Below are positions 7,893-17,207 of a stretch of 64,000 nucleotides of DNA, piece by piece. The notes beneath the pieces are model-generated. The model saw only the letters and a program-made list of their open reading frames with translations. It ran no database searches and had not been told where the DNA came from. Every line of letters begins with the position of its first letter. Position 1 is the first letter of the stretch. Location: the NCBI RefSeq assembly GCF_022819085.1, contig NZ_JALHAG010000013.1:23548-87547 (forward strand), written 5' to 3'. This DNA comes from Planococcus ruber (GTDB taxonomy: Bacteria > Bacillota > Bacilli > Bacillales_A > Planococcaceae). The position numbers and the translations under genes were made by a program.

Positions 7893-8983
7893 TGTAATTC
7901 CTCCAATTCTTTTTTTAACTGCTCGGCTGTAAGTTCTGTTCGTACGGTTGTTTCACTTTGCAAGGTTTTCGTCGCATTCATCAATCCGGAATGGATCGTC
8001 ACATCAAATTCTTGCTCACACAGGAAACTGTGGATCACGCCGCTCGAGAATGCATCGCCTGCACCAGTGACATCTTCCAACGTACGGGTCTGAAGGGCTT
8101 CATAATGTTGGACTGACGAATGGTTGGCAGCAATTACGCCGTCTTTTCCGCCAGTGATCAATACATTTTCGGCACCCATTTCATGCAAGCGCTTTGCACT
8201 GTCATGCCAATCTGCGAATGTGTCTATTGCTTTTCCTAAATACTGCTCTGCTTCATCCCGGTTCAGGACGAGCCAAGTGATGCCGGTCAGATCTTCAGAC
8301 AGGCGGTCCATTTTCGGACCCGAAACCGGGATGACCGCCAGTGGAATCTCTCGAGACTTCGCGAGTTTTCGAATATACTCAATCGTCTCTTTCGGGCAAT
8401 TCAAATCGATGACGATGCAAGAAGCTGCTAGCAGGGCGTTTTCGTTTCTCGCTACATATGCAGGCGTCATTTGTTCATAGATGTCCATGTTCGCCATAGC
8501 CAGCAGCATTTCGCCGTCTGGCTCCAAAACGGCTGTGTAAGTGCCCGTCGAATATTCATCAAAGGATTTGGTTAAATCCGTCGACATAAACGGCGACGAT
8601 ACTTCTTCGATCAATTTCCACTCGGAATCATTCCCGGCAATCGACAGCAATTTCACTTCGTGGCCAAGCCGGCCCAAGTTCTCTGCTATATTGCGGGCCA
8701 CTCCGCCGACGCTTCCTGTCGCTGAAGCGGGATTTGAAGTGCCCATGATCGTCTTTTTCTTCATTTTGAATTTCCGGTCGACATTCGCTCCGCCGATGCA
8801 AATGACCGTCCCTTCTTCCGGCAGGACGTAAGCTCTGCCCAGAATTTTTCCTTCACGAATCAATCCTGATATTAAGTTCGCGATGGACGGCCTGGAAAGT
8901 TTCATCGCATCTGCCATTTCCTGCTGCGATAAATAAGGATCCCGGCGAATCAAAGCTAAAAGTTCCGCTTCTTTTTGATTCAA
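7889..8983 (-). CDS. psuK: Pseudouridine kinase with N-terminal HTH domain
   Basis: 364 residues in two parts. Residues 1-55 form a winged helix-turn-helix ([21 protein letters not shown]), and residues 60-364 form a PfkB sugar-kinase domain with [11 protein letters not shown] at its start and the ATP/anion-hole motif [12 protein letters not shown] near 310. PfkB kinases of this subgroup phosphorylate pseudouridine at O5', producing the substrate of PsuG encoded next. The start is TTG at 8983 with AAAGGAGG upstream; no ATG is placed as well. The DNA-binding domain suggests the kinase may also regulate its own operon, which is inference. Confidence 0.88.
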   Translation of the reverse strand: MNQKEAELLALIRRDPYLSQQEMADAMKLSRPSIANLISGLIREGKILGRAYVLPEEGTVICIGGANVDRKFKMKKKTIMGTSNPASATGSVGGVARNIAENLGRLGHEVKLLSIAGNDSEWKLIEEVSSPFMSTDLTKSFDEYSTGTYTAVLEPDGEMLLAMANMDIYEQMTPAYVARNENALLAASCIVIDLNCPKETIEYIRKLAKSREIPLAVIPVSGPKMDRLSEDLTGITWLVLNRDEAEQYLGKAIDTFADWHDSAKRLHEMGAENVLITGGKDGVIAANHSSVQHYEALQTRTLEDVTGAGDAFSSGVIHSFLCEQEFDVTIHSGLMNATKTLQSETTVRTELTAEQLKKELEELQ

Positions 8984-9125
8984 TTCCTCGCCTCCTTTTA
9001 AACATTTGTTTATATCATAAACTTTTGTCTTTAAAATTGCAAGCCTAAATCGGGAAAGTGAGGATAAACCTTGCAGGGTATGACTGAAGATTGCTAATAT
9101 AATAATGATGAAAGGAGAGATTTAC

Positions 9126-10358
9126 GTGACATCTTTTGATGAAAAATTAATAAAATATGCAGAACTGGCTGTAAAAGTGGGGGTAAATATTCAATCTGGA
9201 CAACAATTGTATATTGCCGCTTCCCTTGATGCAGCACCGCTCGTCCGCCTGATCACCAAACAAGCTTATGAGGCTGGCGCTAAACAAGTGCACGTAGATT
9301 GGAACGACGATGAAATCTCTCGCCTTCGTTATGAACTGGCTCCTGAAGATTCATTCTCGGAATATCCGGCATGGAAAGTCCAAGAGCGTGAACAGCTTGC
9401 AGACCAAGGTGCTGCATTTATCAGCATCGTTTCACAAAGTCCGGATCTGTTGAACGGCATCGATCCGAAGAAAATTGCGGCCAACCAAAAAGCCGTCGGC
9501 ACCGGCTTGAAGAAATACCGCCAATACGTTCAGTCCGATAAAATCAGTTGGACGGTTTTGGCAGCGCCTTCAAAAGCCTGGGCGGCAAAAGTATTCGCAG
9601 ACTTGCCGGAAGACCAGCAAGTGGATGCTTTATGGGATGCCATTTTCAAAGCAGTCCGTGCCGATTTGCCTGAACCGATTGAAGAATGGGCCAAACATAA
9701 TGATACCCTTCATACAAAAGTGGATTATCTGAACGGCAAAAAATACGCGAAGCTTCACTACACTTCGCCAAAAACCGATTTGGAAGTCGGCCTTCCAAAA
9801 GGCCATTTGTGGTGCGGCGCCGGATCCATCAACGAAAAAGGGCAGCCTTTCATGGCCAATATGCCAACGGAAGAAGTCTTTACCGTTCCGGATAAAACGG
9901 GCGTCAACGGCTTTGTTTCCAGCACAAAACCATTAAGCTACGGCGGCAACATCATCGATGATTTCAAGATCACTTTTGAGAACGGAAAAATTGTCGATGC
10001 TTCTGCGGCACAAGGCGAAGATGTCTTAAAGAATTTGATCGCGACGGATGAAGGATCGCATTTCCTGGGCGAAGTTGCACTCGTGCCTCATCACTCGCCA
10101 ATTTCAAACTCGAATATTTTGTTCTACAATACGCTTTTCGACGAGAATGCTTCAAACCACTTTGCGATCGGCAGTGCTTATGCATTCTGTTTAGAAGGCG
10201 GCAAAACGATGTCCCAGGAAGAATTGCTGGCACACGGATTGAACCAGAGCATTACCCATGTTGATTTCATGGTGGGTTCTGAAGAGATGGATATTGACGG
10301 CATCTTGGAAGACGGCACGCGCGAGCCGATTTTCCGTAGCGGCAACTGGGCATTTTAA
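9126..10358 (+). CDS. M29 family metallo-aminopeptidase
   Basis: 410 residues of the thermophilic-aminopeptidase (AmpS/AmpT, M29) family, which removes N-terminal amino acids using a two-metal site. By numbering from the chosen GTG start, the metal ligands appear as Glu250, Glu316, His345, His378 and Asp380. These lie in the contexts MPTEEVFTVP, GEVALVPH, ENASNHFAIG and THVDFMVG. GTG at 9126 is chosen because AAAGGAG precedes it; the ATG-started extension of seven codons would bury that site. A close paralogue lies at 20588-21820 on the other strand. Monocistronic, divergent from psuK. Confidence 0.88.
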   Translation: MTSFDEKLIKYAELAVKVGVNIQSGQQLYIAASLDAAPLVRLITKQAYEAGAKQVHVDWNDDEISRLRYELAPEDSFSEYPAWKVQEREQLADQGAAFISIVSQSPDLLNGIDPKKIAANQKAVGTGLKKYRQYVQSDKISWTVLAAPSKAWAAKVFADLPEDQQVDALWDAIFKAVRADLPEPIEEWAKHNDTLHTKVDYLNGKKYAKLHYTSPKTDLEVGLPKGHLWCGAGSINEKGQPFMANMPTEEVFTVPDKTGVNGFVSSTKPLSYGGNIIDDFKITFENGKIVDASAAQGEDVLKNLIATDEGSHFLGEVALVPHHSPISNSNILFYNTLFDENASNHFAIGSAYAFCLEGGKTMSQEELLAHGLNQSITHVDFMVGSEEMDIDGILEDGTREPIFRSGNWAF

Positions 10359-10444
10359 TCCTCAATAATTGGACACTTAATTTTTTCCGTTATATCATGT
10401 ATACTGAGTAATGATGATTACAAGTTCAGAGAGGAGTTATCATT

Positions 10445-10585
10445 ATGTTAGAAGGTGTAACTATCGTATTAGGCTTTATGGTTGTTATTTTCTTATTTTT
10501 CTTCACTCTTTTGCATTTCCTTGGCAAAGAACTTCACTCTCATGATGCAGAAAAAGTAGACCCAATGCCGAAAAACAGATTTTAA
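10445..10585 (+). CDS. Small single-span membrane protein
   Basis: A 46-codon frame missed by longer cut-offs. GAGAGGAG lies 7 bases before the ATG, a hydrophobic helix covers residues 5-26 (VTIVLGFMVVIFLFFFTLL), and a polar tail ends in PMPKNRF. A dedicated terminator begins right after the stop codon. The architecture is typical of membrane microproteins. I do not recognise a family. It lies between the aminopeptidase and mreBH genes, both on the same strand, with its own upstream space of about 85 bp. The expression signals are the main support. Confidence 0.65.
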   Translation: MLEGVTIVLGFMVVIFLFFFTLLHFLGKELHSHDAEKVDPMPKNRF

Positions 10586-10586
10586 G

Positions 10587-10622
10587 AAAAAGCCGCTTTC
10601 TCGGAGAAAGCGGCTTTTTTCA
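10587..10622 (+). terminator. Terminator after the small membrane protein
   Basis: Stem AGCCGCTTTCTC / GAGAAAGCGGCT followed by TTTTTT, starting directly after the stop codon at 10585. Confidence 0.85.
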
Positions 10623-10758
10623 TTTCCATGAGGCTTTCTCTTTACATTCTCAAATCATTTATTTTACATACCCGTTACATCCTCTATCTATAGACCTGCC
10701 TTTTTGTAATTTTCCACAACAATAGACCTTTCTTATGTATCATTTTGTTTTTGCGTGC

Positions 10759-10787
10759 TTTTGAACCCCTCCAATACATGGTAAAAT
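10759..10787 (+). promoter_or_regulatory. Likely promoter of mreBH
   Basis: TTTTGA, a 17-base spacer and TAAAAT, 39 bases before the mreBH ATG. The match to SigA is moderate. B. subtilis mreBH also uses SigI, which I cannot assign here. Confidence 0.4.
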
Positions 10788-10826
10788 GCAGAGTGGTAAT
10801 TGTTTTATAATAGGAGGAGTTTAGGC

Positions 10827-11834
10827 ATGTTTTCTTCAACGGATATTGGAATCGACTTAGGAACAGCAAATATTTTAGTATACACAAAAGCAAAAGGCAT
10901 TATTTTAAATGAACCTTCAGTGGTTGCATTAGACACGAAGACGAATAAAGTCATCGCAATCGGCGAAGACGCAAAAGCAATGATTGGGAAGACGCCTGGA
11001 TCCATCCGGGTCGTGCGCCCTTTAAAAGAAGGCGTCATCGCCGACTTTGAAGTCACTACGGAATTGCTGAAGATGGTCATGCAAAAAGCTGCCAAGCAAA
11101 TGGGCGGATCTCTTCGCAAACCCAATGTCATGGTCTGCACCCCTTGCGGAGCCACGTCTGTTGAACGCCGTGCCATTCATGATGCAGTCAAACAAAGTGG
11201 AGCAAAAAGCGTCCATTTGATCGAAGAACCCGTTGCTGCAGCGATCGGTGCTGACTTGCCTGTCAGCGAACCGATTGCGAGCGTTATTGTGGACATCGGC
11301 GGAGGCACTACGGAAGTCGGCATCATTTCATTCGGCGGGGTCGTTTCCGCGAATACCGTAAAAGTTGCGGGAGACCGTATGGATGAAGACATTATCCAAT
11401 ACGTCCGCAAACATTATAATGTATTAATCGGCGAACGGACGGCTGAAACCATCAAAAAAGAAATCGGCTATGCGTTAATTCCGCACAAATCCGAATCGAT
11501 TGAAATCCGCGGCCGCGATGTGATGACAGGCCTTCCGAAAACCGTCACGCTTACATCGACTGAAATTCAAGAAACGTTGAAAGAATCTTTGCTTTCTATT
11601 TTAGAATGCATTCGGGCGACTCTTGAAAATTGTCCTGCTGAATTATCGGGCGATATCGTGGACCAAGGCGTGGTCATTTCTGGAGGCGGCGCTTTGTTGA
11701 AGGGCATGCAGCAATGGTTGTCAGAAGAAATTTCCGTTCCTGTGCACACTGCCCCGCAGCCGCTTGAATCGGTTGCCATTGGCACTGGCCGTTCGCTGGT
11801 GATGCTGAACAAACTTGAAAAAATCTCTCGTTAA
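10827..11834 (+). CDS. mreBH: Rod-shape-determining actin homologue MreBH
   Basis: 335 residues of the MreB/Mbl actin-like family. It has phosphate-1 [14 protein letters not shown] at the N-terminus, connect and phosphate-2 [17 protein letters not shown] near 162, and the adenosine motif [12 protein letters not shown] near 290. The opening ([19 protein letters not shown]) and the stretch with [19 protein letters not shown] resemble MreBH more than MreB or Mbl, and the gene stands alone, not in an mreBCD operon. MreBH forms filaments under the membrane and guides cell-wall hydrolases such as LytE. ATG at 10827 has AGGAGGAG upstream; the nine extra in-frame codons are not translated. Confidence 0.85.
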   Translation: MFSSTDIGIDLGTANILVYTKAKGIILNEPSVVALDTKTNKVIAIGEDAKAMIGKTPGSIRVVRPLKEGVIADFEVTTELLKMVMQKAAKQMGGSLRKPNVMVCTPCGATSVERRAIHDAVKQSGAKSVHLIEEPVAAAIGADLPVSEPIASVIVDIGGGTTEVGIISFGGVVSANTVKVAGDRMDEDIIQYVRKHYNVLIGERTAETIKKEIGYALIPHKSESIEIRGRDVMTGLPKTVTLTSTEIQETLKESLLSILECIRATLENCPAELSGDIVDQGVVISGGGALLKGMQQWLSEEISVPVHTAPQPLESVAIGTGRSLVMLNKLEKISR

Positions 11835-11846
11835 TTTTGTTTCAAT

Positions 11847-11881
11847 CAACAGTTTGGAAGCCGTGCTTCCAAACTGTTTTT
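11847..11881 (+). terminator. Terminator after mreBH
   Basis: Stem CAGTTTGGAAG / CTTCCAAACTG with loop CCGTG-like bases, then TTTTTG. Confidence 0.8.
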
Positions 11882-11958
11882 GAATTCCGGAGGTTTACAG
11901 TCGTGTTCTCGGAAAATTTGATTTAAAATAAAAGGAGTAACTTTAAGGAGGATTCAGT

Positions 11959-12528
11959 ATGTCGATGTTGGAAGATATCTTAGCTTATAACGAGGAATTT
12001 GTGAAAGAGAAGAAGTACGAGCAATACATAACGACGAAGTTTCCCGACAAGAAAGTGGTCATTTTAACTTGTATGGATACCCGGCTTATTGAAATGCTGC
12101 CGAAAGCAATGAACTTGAAAAACGGAGACGTGAAAATTGTCAAAAGCGCCGGTGCCGTCATCAATCACCCTTTCGGCGGCATTATGCGCAGTTTGATCGT
12201 AGCTGTTTATGAATTGCAAGCAGACGAAATTTACATCATCGGCCATCACGATTGCGGCATGTCGGCCATCGATCCAAAATCCATTTTATCCAAGATGGAA
12301 GCAAGAGGAATTGAACGAAAAACCATAGAAATGATGGAATATTCCGGAGTCGATTTGGAAGGATGGCTGCGCGGCTTTAGCGACGTGTCAGAAAGCGTCA
12401 AGCACAGCGTCCAGATGGTGCGCAACCACCCGCTGCTCGACAGCAAAGTTCCGGTTCATGGCCTTGTGATTGATCCGACAACCGGAAAATTAGATATGGT
12501 TGTGGATGGAAGAAACGAAAACCGCTGA
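11959..12528 (+). CDS. Beta-class carbonic anhydrase (YtiB-like)
   Basis: 189 residues, the short beta-carbonic anhydrase form known as YtiB. The zinc ligands are Cys38, His96 and Cys99 (LTCMDTR and GHHDCG), with the Asp40-Arg42 dyad in place. It converts CO2 to bicarbonate in the cytoplasm, feeding carboxylases; the purine pathway of this genome uses CO2/bicarbonate at PurK/PurE. Start ATG at 11959 has GGAGG upstream. The stop codon lies inside the terminator stem shared with the convergent DinB-type gene. Length and motifs are regular. Confidence 0.88.
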   Translation: MSMLEDILAYNEEFVKEKKYEQYITTKFPDKKVVILTCMDTRLIEMLPKAMNLKNGDVKIVKSAGAVINHPFGGIMRSLIVAVYELQADEIYIIGHHDCGMSAIDPKSILSKMEARGIERKTIEMMEYSGVDLEGWLRGFSDVSESVKHSVQMVRNHPLLDSKVPVHGLVIDPTTGKLDMVVDGRNENR

Positions 12529-12550
12529 GAATTTCTCAGCGGTTTTTGTC
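12519..12550. terminator. Bidirectional terminator overlapping two gene ends
   Basis: AAAACCGCTGAGAA / TTCTCAGCGGTTTT. The stem covers the carbonic anhydrase stop codon and the last codons of the convergent DinB-family gene. Confidence 0.85.
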
Positions 12551-13024
12551 TTGTTTTTTATAGTGAAGATAATCCAATGGAATGCCGGCTTTGCCAAACT
12601 GGCGCAGAAAAGAAGTGATTTGTCCGCGATGGTACGACGCATGGTTGATGACCGTAAACAGCATTTCATCGCGCGTATTGTGAAATTCGCCGCCGCGCAT
12701 GCTTTTGAAGAACAGCCCTTCCTGCCATTGCTCTTCGGTCAAAGAAGCAAAGTACAATTCCATTTCCGCATGCAAGAGCATAAATGCTTCAACCGCTTTT
12801 TCTGTCGTTGAAACATCGTACCGTTCGAATGCCGGACTTTCCACACCATTCATTCGCAGCAGCCACAGTTTTTCTACGCCAATGACATGCTCCACCGTTT
12901 TTTCGATGGACTCAAAAGAGTTATCTCCAATTCGGGTGTAGAAGTCCTCTCCGATTGACTGGACATGCCGAAGACATGCCAAAGTCGCCCATTGGTGATA
13001 GGAAAACAAATCGTTTCGATCCAT
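12536..13024 (-). CDS. DinB/YfiT family metal-binding protein
   Basis: 162 residues folding as a DinB four-helix bundle. His46, His128 and His132 (VEHVIG and INHASYHRGQ) give the conserved metal triad. Members act as thiol-dependent transferases (for example bacillithiol transferases) or are of unknown function; induction by DNA damage is known only for the founding member. ATG at 13024 has GGAAGG upstream, so the longer frame up to 13087 is rejected. It is downstream of the GNAT gene on the same strand with an 86-bp gap and may share its transcript. Confidence 0.8.
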   Translation of the reverse strand: MDRNDLFSYHQWATLACLRHVQSIGEDFYTRIGDNSFESIEKTVEHVIGVEKLWLLRMNGVESPAFERYDVSTTEKAVEAFMLLHAEMELYFASLTEEQWQEGLFFKSMRGGEFHNTRDEMLFTVINHASYHRGQITSFLRQFGKAGIPLDYLHYKKQDKNR

Positions 13025-13110
13025 CTTGCACCTTCCTTTCGCTGATGCTGTTATTCTGAAAACCACCGGACAATGTTTTTCCACCATCTTTTATAGGCGG
13101 CCTTGCCCTT

Positions 13111-13659
13111 TCAAAATTCACTTTCAAGCAAAGCAAATTGATAATGGTCTTCCCAGACGCCATTGATGTATAAGAATTCGCGCAGCAAGCCTTCATTCAG
13201 GAAGCCCGTCTTTTGCAGGACGCGGATCGACCCCATATTTTTCGGGGAGACGTATGCCTCGATCCGGTGCAGCCGCAATTGCTCGAAGCCGAACGTGTTG
13301 ACCAGCCGCACCGCTTCTGTCGCAATGCCTTTGCCGATATAGCCCTCATCGATCGAATAGCCGACCAGCGCACTGAGGAACGGCAACCGTTTGATGCTGT
13401 ACATCGAAATGTGGCCAATCATTTTATTGGACTCATGTTCAAAAATGCCAAAACTGTATTCCCGATTTTCCCGCGCCTGGTATATCGATTCCCGTATTTT
13501 TTCACGCTGCACCAATGCCGTAAAGTAACTGTCTTGATGGCGCGGTTCGTAGATCGCCCAGTAATCACGATTTCTTACCAGCAATTGAACCATCTCTTCC
13601 GCATCATCGACAGTAAGCGTCCGAAGGTAGCAAGTCTTTCCATTGAATAATAGATTCAT
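13111..13659 (-). CDS. GNAT N-acetyltransferase (RimJ/RimL type)
   Basis: 182 residues with the acetyl-CoA-binding signature VGYSIDEGYIGKGIATEAVRL at about 95-115 and the LHRIEAYVSPKNMGSIRVLQKTGF block that follows in RimJ/RimL-like ribosomal or small-molecule acetyltransferases. The acceptor is unknown. The ATG lies one base after the stop codon of the upstream M3 peptidase gene, and no strong independent ribosome site is seen, so translation is probably coupled. Likely one operon with the peptidase and perhaps the DinB gene. Confidence 0.8.
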   Translation of the reverse strand: MNLLFNGKTCYLRTLTVDDAEEMVQLLVRNRDYWAIYEPRHQDSYFTALVQREKIRESIYQARENREYSFGIFEHESNKMIGHISMYSIKRLPFLSALVGYSIDEGYIGKGIATEAVRLVNTFGFEQLRLHRIEAYVSPKNMGSIRVLQKTGFLNEGLLREFLYINGVWEDHYQFALLESEF

Positions 13660-13660
13660 A

Positions 13661-15460
13661 TCATTCGAAAGAAGAAGTTAGCGCATTAAACTCTTCCGCA
13701 TCTTTCACGCAAAGAGCAATGCCTTTTTCCCAGAAGGCTTCTTTGGTGATATCTTCTCCAAGATGCTTGAGCGCTAACTCTTCAGCTGTCATAATCGCAG
13801 TATCTCTTAGCAAAGCCATATACTTGCCTTCGAAATCGGCGCCTTCTTCCAATGCTTTGGCATAAATGCTCAGCGAGAATAAATAACCGAATGTATACGG
13901 GAAATTATAGAACGGCACATACGTAATGTAGAAATGCAGCTTAGAAGCCCAGAAATGCGGATGCGTTGACTTCAAACCGCCTGCAAAGCCTTCGTTTTGC
14001 GCTTGTTCCATCAGCTCATTTAAACGGGCTGCCGGCACGACGCCGTTTTTTCGTTCTTCATAGAAGCGGGTTTCAAATAGGAAGCGCGAGTGGATATTCA
14101 TGAAAAACGCCACACTGCGCTGTACTTTATCTTCAAGCAATGCTATCTTTTCTTCTTTCGATTGGGCATTTTTAACGGCTGCATCTGCGACAATCATTTC
14201 AGCGAAAGTCGAAGCCGTTTCCGCTACGTTCATTGCATACGAACGGTTCAGCCCATGGACCGGGTGCATCGCGTAGGAATGGAAAGCGTGTCCCAGTTCA
14301 TGTGCAAGCGTCGCCACATTCGACATGGATCCACTGTACGTCATGAAAATGCGGGATTCCTCTGCCATCGGCAATTCGGTACAGAAACCGCCTGGTCGCT
14401 TGTTTGGACGGTCTTCCGCTTCAATCCAGCCTTTTTCAAAAGCTTGCAGGGCAAATTGCCGCAGCTCAGGCCCGAACTTGCCGAAATGCTCCAAGATAAA
14501 CTCGGCCCCTTCCTGATACGTAAATTGCTGCGTGCTTTCTGTAACCGGCGCGTCGACATCGTACCAATCCAGGCCATCTTTCCCAAGAATTTCTGCTTTG
14601 CGGTTCAAATAAGCCACAAAAGGCTGTTTGTTCTTGCTGATGGCCCCCCACATCGCATCCAGCGTTTCCTGCTTCATGCGGTTCATATGCAAAGGCTCTT
14701 GCAAAACGTGGTCCCAACCGCGTTTTTTATACACTTCCAAACGGAAACCGGCAATCGAATTCAAGGTCTTCGCGAAAAAGTCTTCTTTCTCAGTCCACGC
14801 CTCTTCCAATTTCTCATACGATTCTTTCCGAATTTCAGCTTCTTTATGGGAGCTTAGGTTGTTGGCTTGTCCGACCGACATGGTCTTTTCTTCGCCATCA
14901 ATCGTCATTTTGATTTTAATTTCGCCCACTAGCATGTCATAGAGTTGGCTCCAGCCGTGATAGCCATCCATGCTGAGTGCCGTGATCAGGTTTTCCTCTT
15001 TTTCGGAAAGCTGCATTTTCGCTTCTTCCCGCCATTCGTTTAAGAAGAAATGGAATTCTTTCAACGCATCCTGCTCAAGCAATTCTTTCCACACGGCATC
15101 ATCCGTTTTCGTTAAATCCTGTTGAATTTTCTGGAGCGATGCATCAAAACGCGCATGGAGAGAAGACGATTCGCTTTGCAAAATGGCCGCTTTCTTGTCT
15201 TCCGTATTTTGCGCCATCAAACAGCCAATAAAAGATCCCGCTTGACTGAGATGCTGCATCAGCGCATTTACTTCTTCCAGCAAATTTGCCACCTTTTCAG
15301 CGTCTTCGCTTGAAGCCGGCGCTGTAAAGTGCTGAGCCGTTTTTTCAAATTCATCTAATTTGGGCGTTGCCTCGTCCATATGTACCCGCAATTCTTTTGA
15401 ATCGCTGCCCCCTTGGAACAATACATCCAAATCCCATACTTCCGGAAATTTAACCGTCAT
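13661..15460 (-). CDS. pepF: M3 family oligoendopeptidase (PepF-like)
   Basis: 599 residues of the M3 zinc metallopeptidase family, clade of oligoendopeptidase F. HELGH at residues 387-391 gives two zinc ligands and the catalytic Glu; a downstream Glu (ETASTFAE) supplies the third. These cytoplasmic enzymes cut peptides of roughly 7-17 residues. ATG at 15460 was chosen because it starts the usual MTVKFPEVWDLDVLF block and has GGGGG upstream; 26 further in-frame codons are unlikely. First gene of a run toward the GNAT gene. Close to B. subtilis YusX/YjbG types; which orthologue is unclear. Confidence 0.88.
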   Translation of the reverse strand: MTVKFPEVWDLDVLFQGGSDSKELRVHMDEATPKLDEFEKTAQHFTAPASSEDAEKVANLLEEVNALMQHLSQAGSFIGCLMAQNTEDKKAAILQSESSSLHARFDASLQKIQQDLTKTDDAVWKELLEQDALKEFHFFLNEWREEAKMQLSEKEENLITALSMDGYHGWSQLYDMLVGEIKIKMTIDGEEKTMSVGQANNLSSHKEAEIRKESYEKLEEAWTEKEDFFAKTLNSIAGFRLEVYKKRGWDHVLQEPLHMNRMKQETLDAMWGAISKNKQPFVAYLNRKAEILGKDGLDWYDVDAPVTESTQQFTYQEGAEFILEHFGKFGPELRQFALQAFEKGWIEAEDRPNKRPGGFCTELPMAEESRIFMTYSGSMSNVATLAHELGHAFHSYAMHPVHGLNRSYAMNVAETASTFAEMIVADAAVKNAQSKEEKIALLEDKVQRSVAFFMNIHSRFLFETRFYEERKNGVVPAARLNELMEQAQNEGFAGGLKSTHPHFWASKLHFYITYVPFYNFPYTFGYLFSLSIYAKALEEGADFEGKYMALLRDTAIMTAEELALKHLGEDITKEAFWEKGIALCVKDAEEFNALTSSFE

Positions 15461-15671
15461 GATTTTACCCCCTGGTAAACTTAATTTTCTAAAAACACTT
15501 ATAAGTATACCATTTCCTGCAAAATGTCGGAACCACACGGACTTATGATTGGATTGCTTTTGAAAATTCTCACACGATCTTCACAAACCTTCCTTTTTAT
15601 GAATATTCTTGGAAGTGAAGTTTGTTGAACCGCTTCCCGACAGGTATACTAAAATAGGAGGGGGGTCTTTT

Positions 15672-16391
15672 ATGGCTAGAATACTGCTGATGACAATCGC
15701 ATATATCAGCATCATCGTAATCAATTCACTAGCGAATATTTTGCCGCTTAATGGGCAAACCACTGGCGAGATTTCCAACCGCCTTCCGGTTCTATTTACT
15801 CCAGCCGGCTATGTATTCTCAATTTGGTCTGTTATTTACATATTATTGGCTATCTGGATTATCGGGTTTTGGATCCGCTACAAAAAAGGGGAAGTCCCGT
15901 CAGCCAAAATCACTTTATTCTTTACCTTGAGTGCTGTATTTAATATTGCCTGGCTGTACTTATGGCATTATGAGTTTTTTGCTTGGTCCGTTTTAGCGAT
16001 CTTTGCCTACTTGGCTTCTTTGATTGCCTTGTATTTGCAATACAGCAATTCCGAGCGCAAACTCACAGAACGCCTTCCAATCTCCATTAATATGGGATGG
16101 CTCAGTGTCGCCGCTATTGCCAATACCAGCTTTGTTTTGACGTTCTACAATTGGAGCGGCTGGGGCTTGAGCGATCAATTATGGACCGTTATCATGCTGA
16201 CAGTAGCGACTGCTCTCGCACTCCATATTCGCTTCCATCATTTTGATATTCCTTATGCCTTTGTTTTCGTTTGGGCCTTTATCGGCATTGCCGTGAAACA
16301 TGGTACCAACGAACTGTTGGTCACGACCGCTTCCCTGTTTTTAAGCGGGGTCATCATCACCGGCATTTTGCTCATCAAAAAAAGATCCTGA
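15672..16391 (+). CDS. TspO/MBR-related (tryptophan-rich sensory) membrane protein
   Basis: 239 residues with about seven hydrophobic helices and Trp-rich loops (GYVFSIWSVIYILLAIWIIG), the pattern of the enlarged TspO-like proteins of Firmicutes. Classical TspO has about 160 residues and five helices, so this is a longer relative. TspO proteins bind porphyrins and related ligands; the role of this branch is unknown. ATG at 15672 has AGGAGGGGGG upstream; the frame extends 21 codons upstream without a site. Monocistronic, divergent from pepF, with a strong terminator after it. Confidence 0.75.
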   Translation: MARILLMTIAYISIIVINSLANILPLNGQTTGEISNRLPVLFTPAGYVFSIWSVIYILLAIWIIGFWIRYKKGEVPSAKITLFFTLSAVFNIAWLYLWHYEFFAWSVLAIFAYLASLIALYLQYSNSERKLTERLPISINMGWLSVAAIANTSFVLTFYNWSGWGLSDQLWTVIMLTVATALALHIRFHHFDIPYAFVFVWAFIGIAVKHGTNELLVTTASLFLSGVIITGILLIKKRS

Positions 16392-16410
16392 TAAACAGGA
16401 TCTTTTTTTA
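16377..16410. terminator. Bidirectional terminator
   Basis: AAAAAAAGATCCTG / CAGGATCTTTTTTT around a 5-base loop, overlapping the end of the TspO-like gene and preceding the convergent map gene end. Confidence 0.9.
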
Positions 16411-16413
16411 TGT

Positions 16414-17163
16414 TTAATTGAGTTTTGTCAGTAAAATGGGCTCGCCTTTAGTGACAAGAACCGTGTGTTCAATCTGGGCCACCAGCGATTGGTCAGGCGT
16501 GATGAATGTCCAGCCGTCTCCCGATTCCACAATATGCTCAGCTTTCTGGGAAATGAAAGGCTCGACAGCAAGAACCATGCCTTCTTTTAAAATCGTTGTT
16601 TCCCATGCATCGTAATAATTCAAAACATGCTGCGGAGCTTCATGCAATGATTTTCCAATGCCGTGTCCCGTTAAGTTCTTAATGACGAACAAACCTTGCT
16701 GCTTCGCTTCACGCTCCACCGCTTTTCCGATCTGGTTCAGCTTAGCGCCGGCTTTCACTTTGCTCATCGCCCGGTCAAATGCCGATTCAGCCACTTGGCA
16801 TAATTTTTCTTTTTCCGAATGGCCATCCCCAACTACAAAAGAAATGCCTGTATCTGCAAAATAGCCTTCATAAGATCCTGACACGTCGATGTTCACGATG
16901 TCGCCGTCATTGATAACGCGCTTGCCCGGCATGCCGTGGGCCACTTCTTCGTTCACGCTGATGCATGTATAGCCCGGGAAATCATATTCCGCTTTCGGGC
17001 CAGATACGCCGCCAAGCTCTTTGAACATTTTGCCGCCCAGTTCATCCAATTCTTTTGTCGTAACGCCTGGCTTCGTCGCTGCTTTCATCGCTTCGCGAAT
17101 TTCAGCTACCATGCGCCCCGCTTTCTTCAGCATTTCAATATCTTTCTCATTCGTTGCAATCAT
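16414..17163 (-). CDS. map: Type I methionine aminopeptidase
   Basis: 249 residues, the standard length of type I MetAP, which removes the initiator Met from new proteins. The five metal ligands are in context: Asp in VNIDVSGSY, Asp in FADTGISF, His in GHGIGKSLHE, Glu in AVEPFI, and Glu in AQIEHTVLV. ATG at 17163 has AGAAGGG upstream. It is a stand-alone gene, not the copy found beside adk/secY in ribosomal operons, so it probably corresponds to the second B. subtilis enzyme (YflG/MapB). Its putative -10 box (17196-17201) lies against an intergenic palindromic repeat. Confidence 0.92.
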   Translation of the reverse strand: MIATNEKDIEMLKKAGRMVAEIREAMKAATKPGVTTKELDELGGKMFKELGGVSGPKAEYDFPGYTCISVNEEVAHGMPGKRVINDGDIVNIDVSGSYEGYFADTGISFVVGDGHSEKEKLCQVAESAFDRAMSKVKAGAKLNQIGKAVEREAKQQGLFVIKNLTGHGIGKSLHEAPQHVLNYYDAWETTILKEGMVLAVEPFISQKAEHIVESGDGWTFITPDQSLVAQIEHTVLVTKGEPILLTKLN

Positions 17164-17195
17164 TTGATACCCTTCTTTCAAATTGTCTACTGAAA

Positions 17196-17201
17196 ATTAT
17201 A
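17196..17201 (-). promoter_or_regulatory. Putative -10 box of map, next to a repeat
   Basis: TATAAT on the minus strand, 33 bases before the map ATG. The 17 bases upstream and any -35 hexamer fall inside the terminal part of the repeat that begins at 17208. Confidence 0.45.
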
Positions 17202-17207
17202 GCACAC

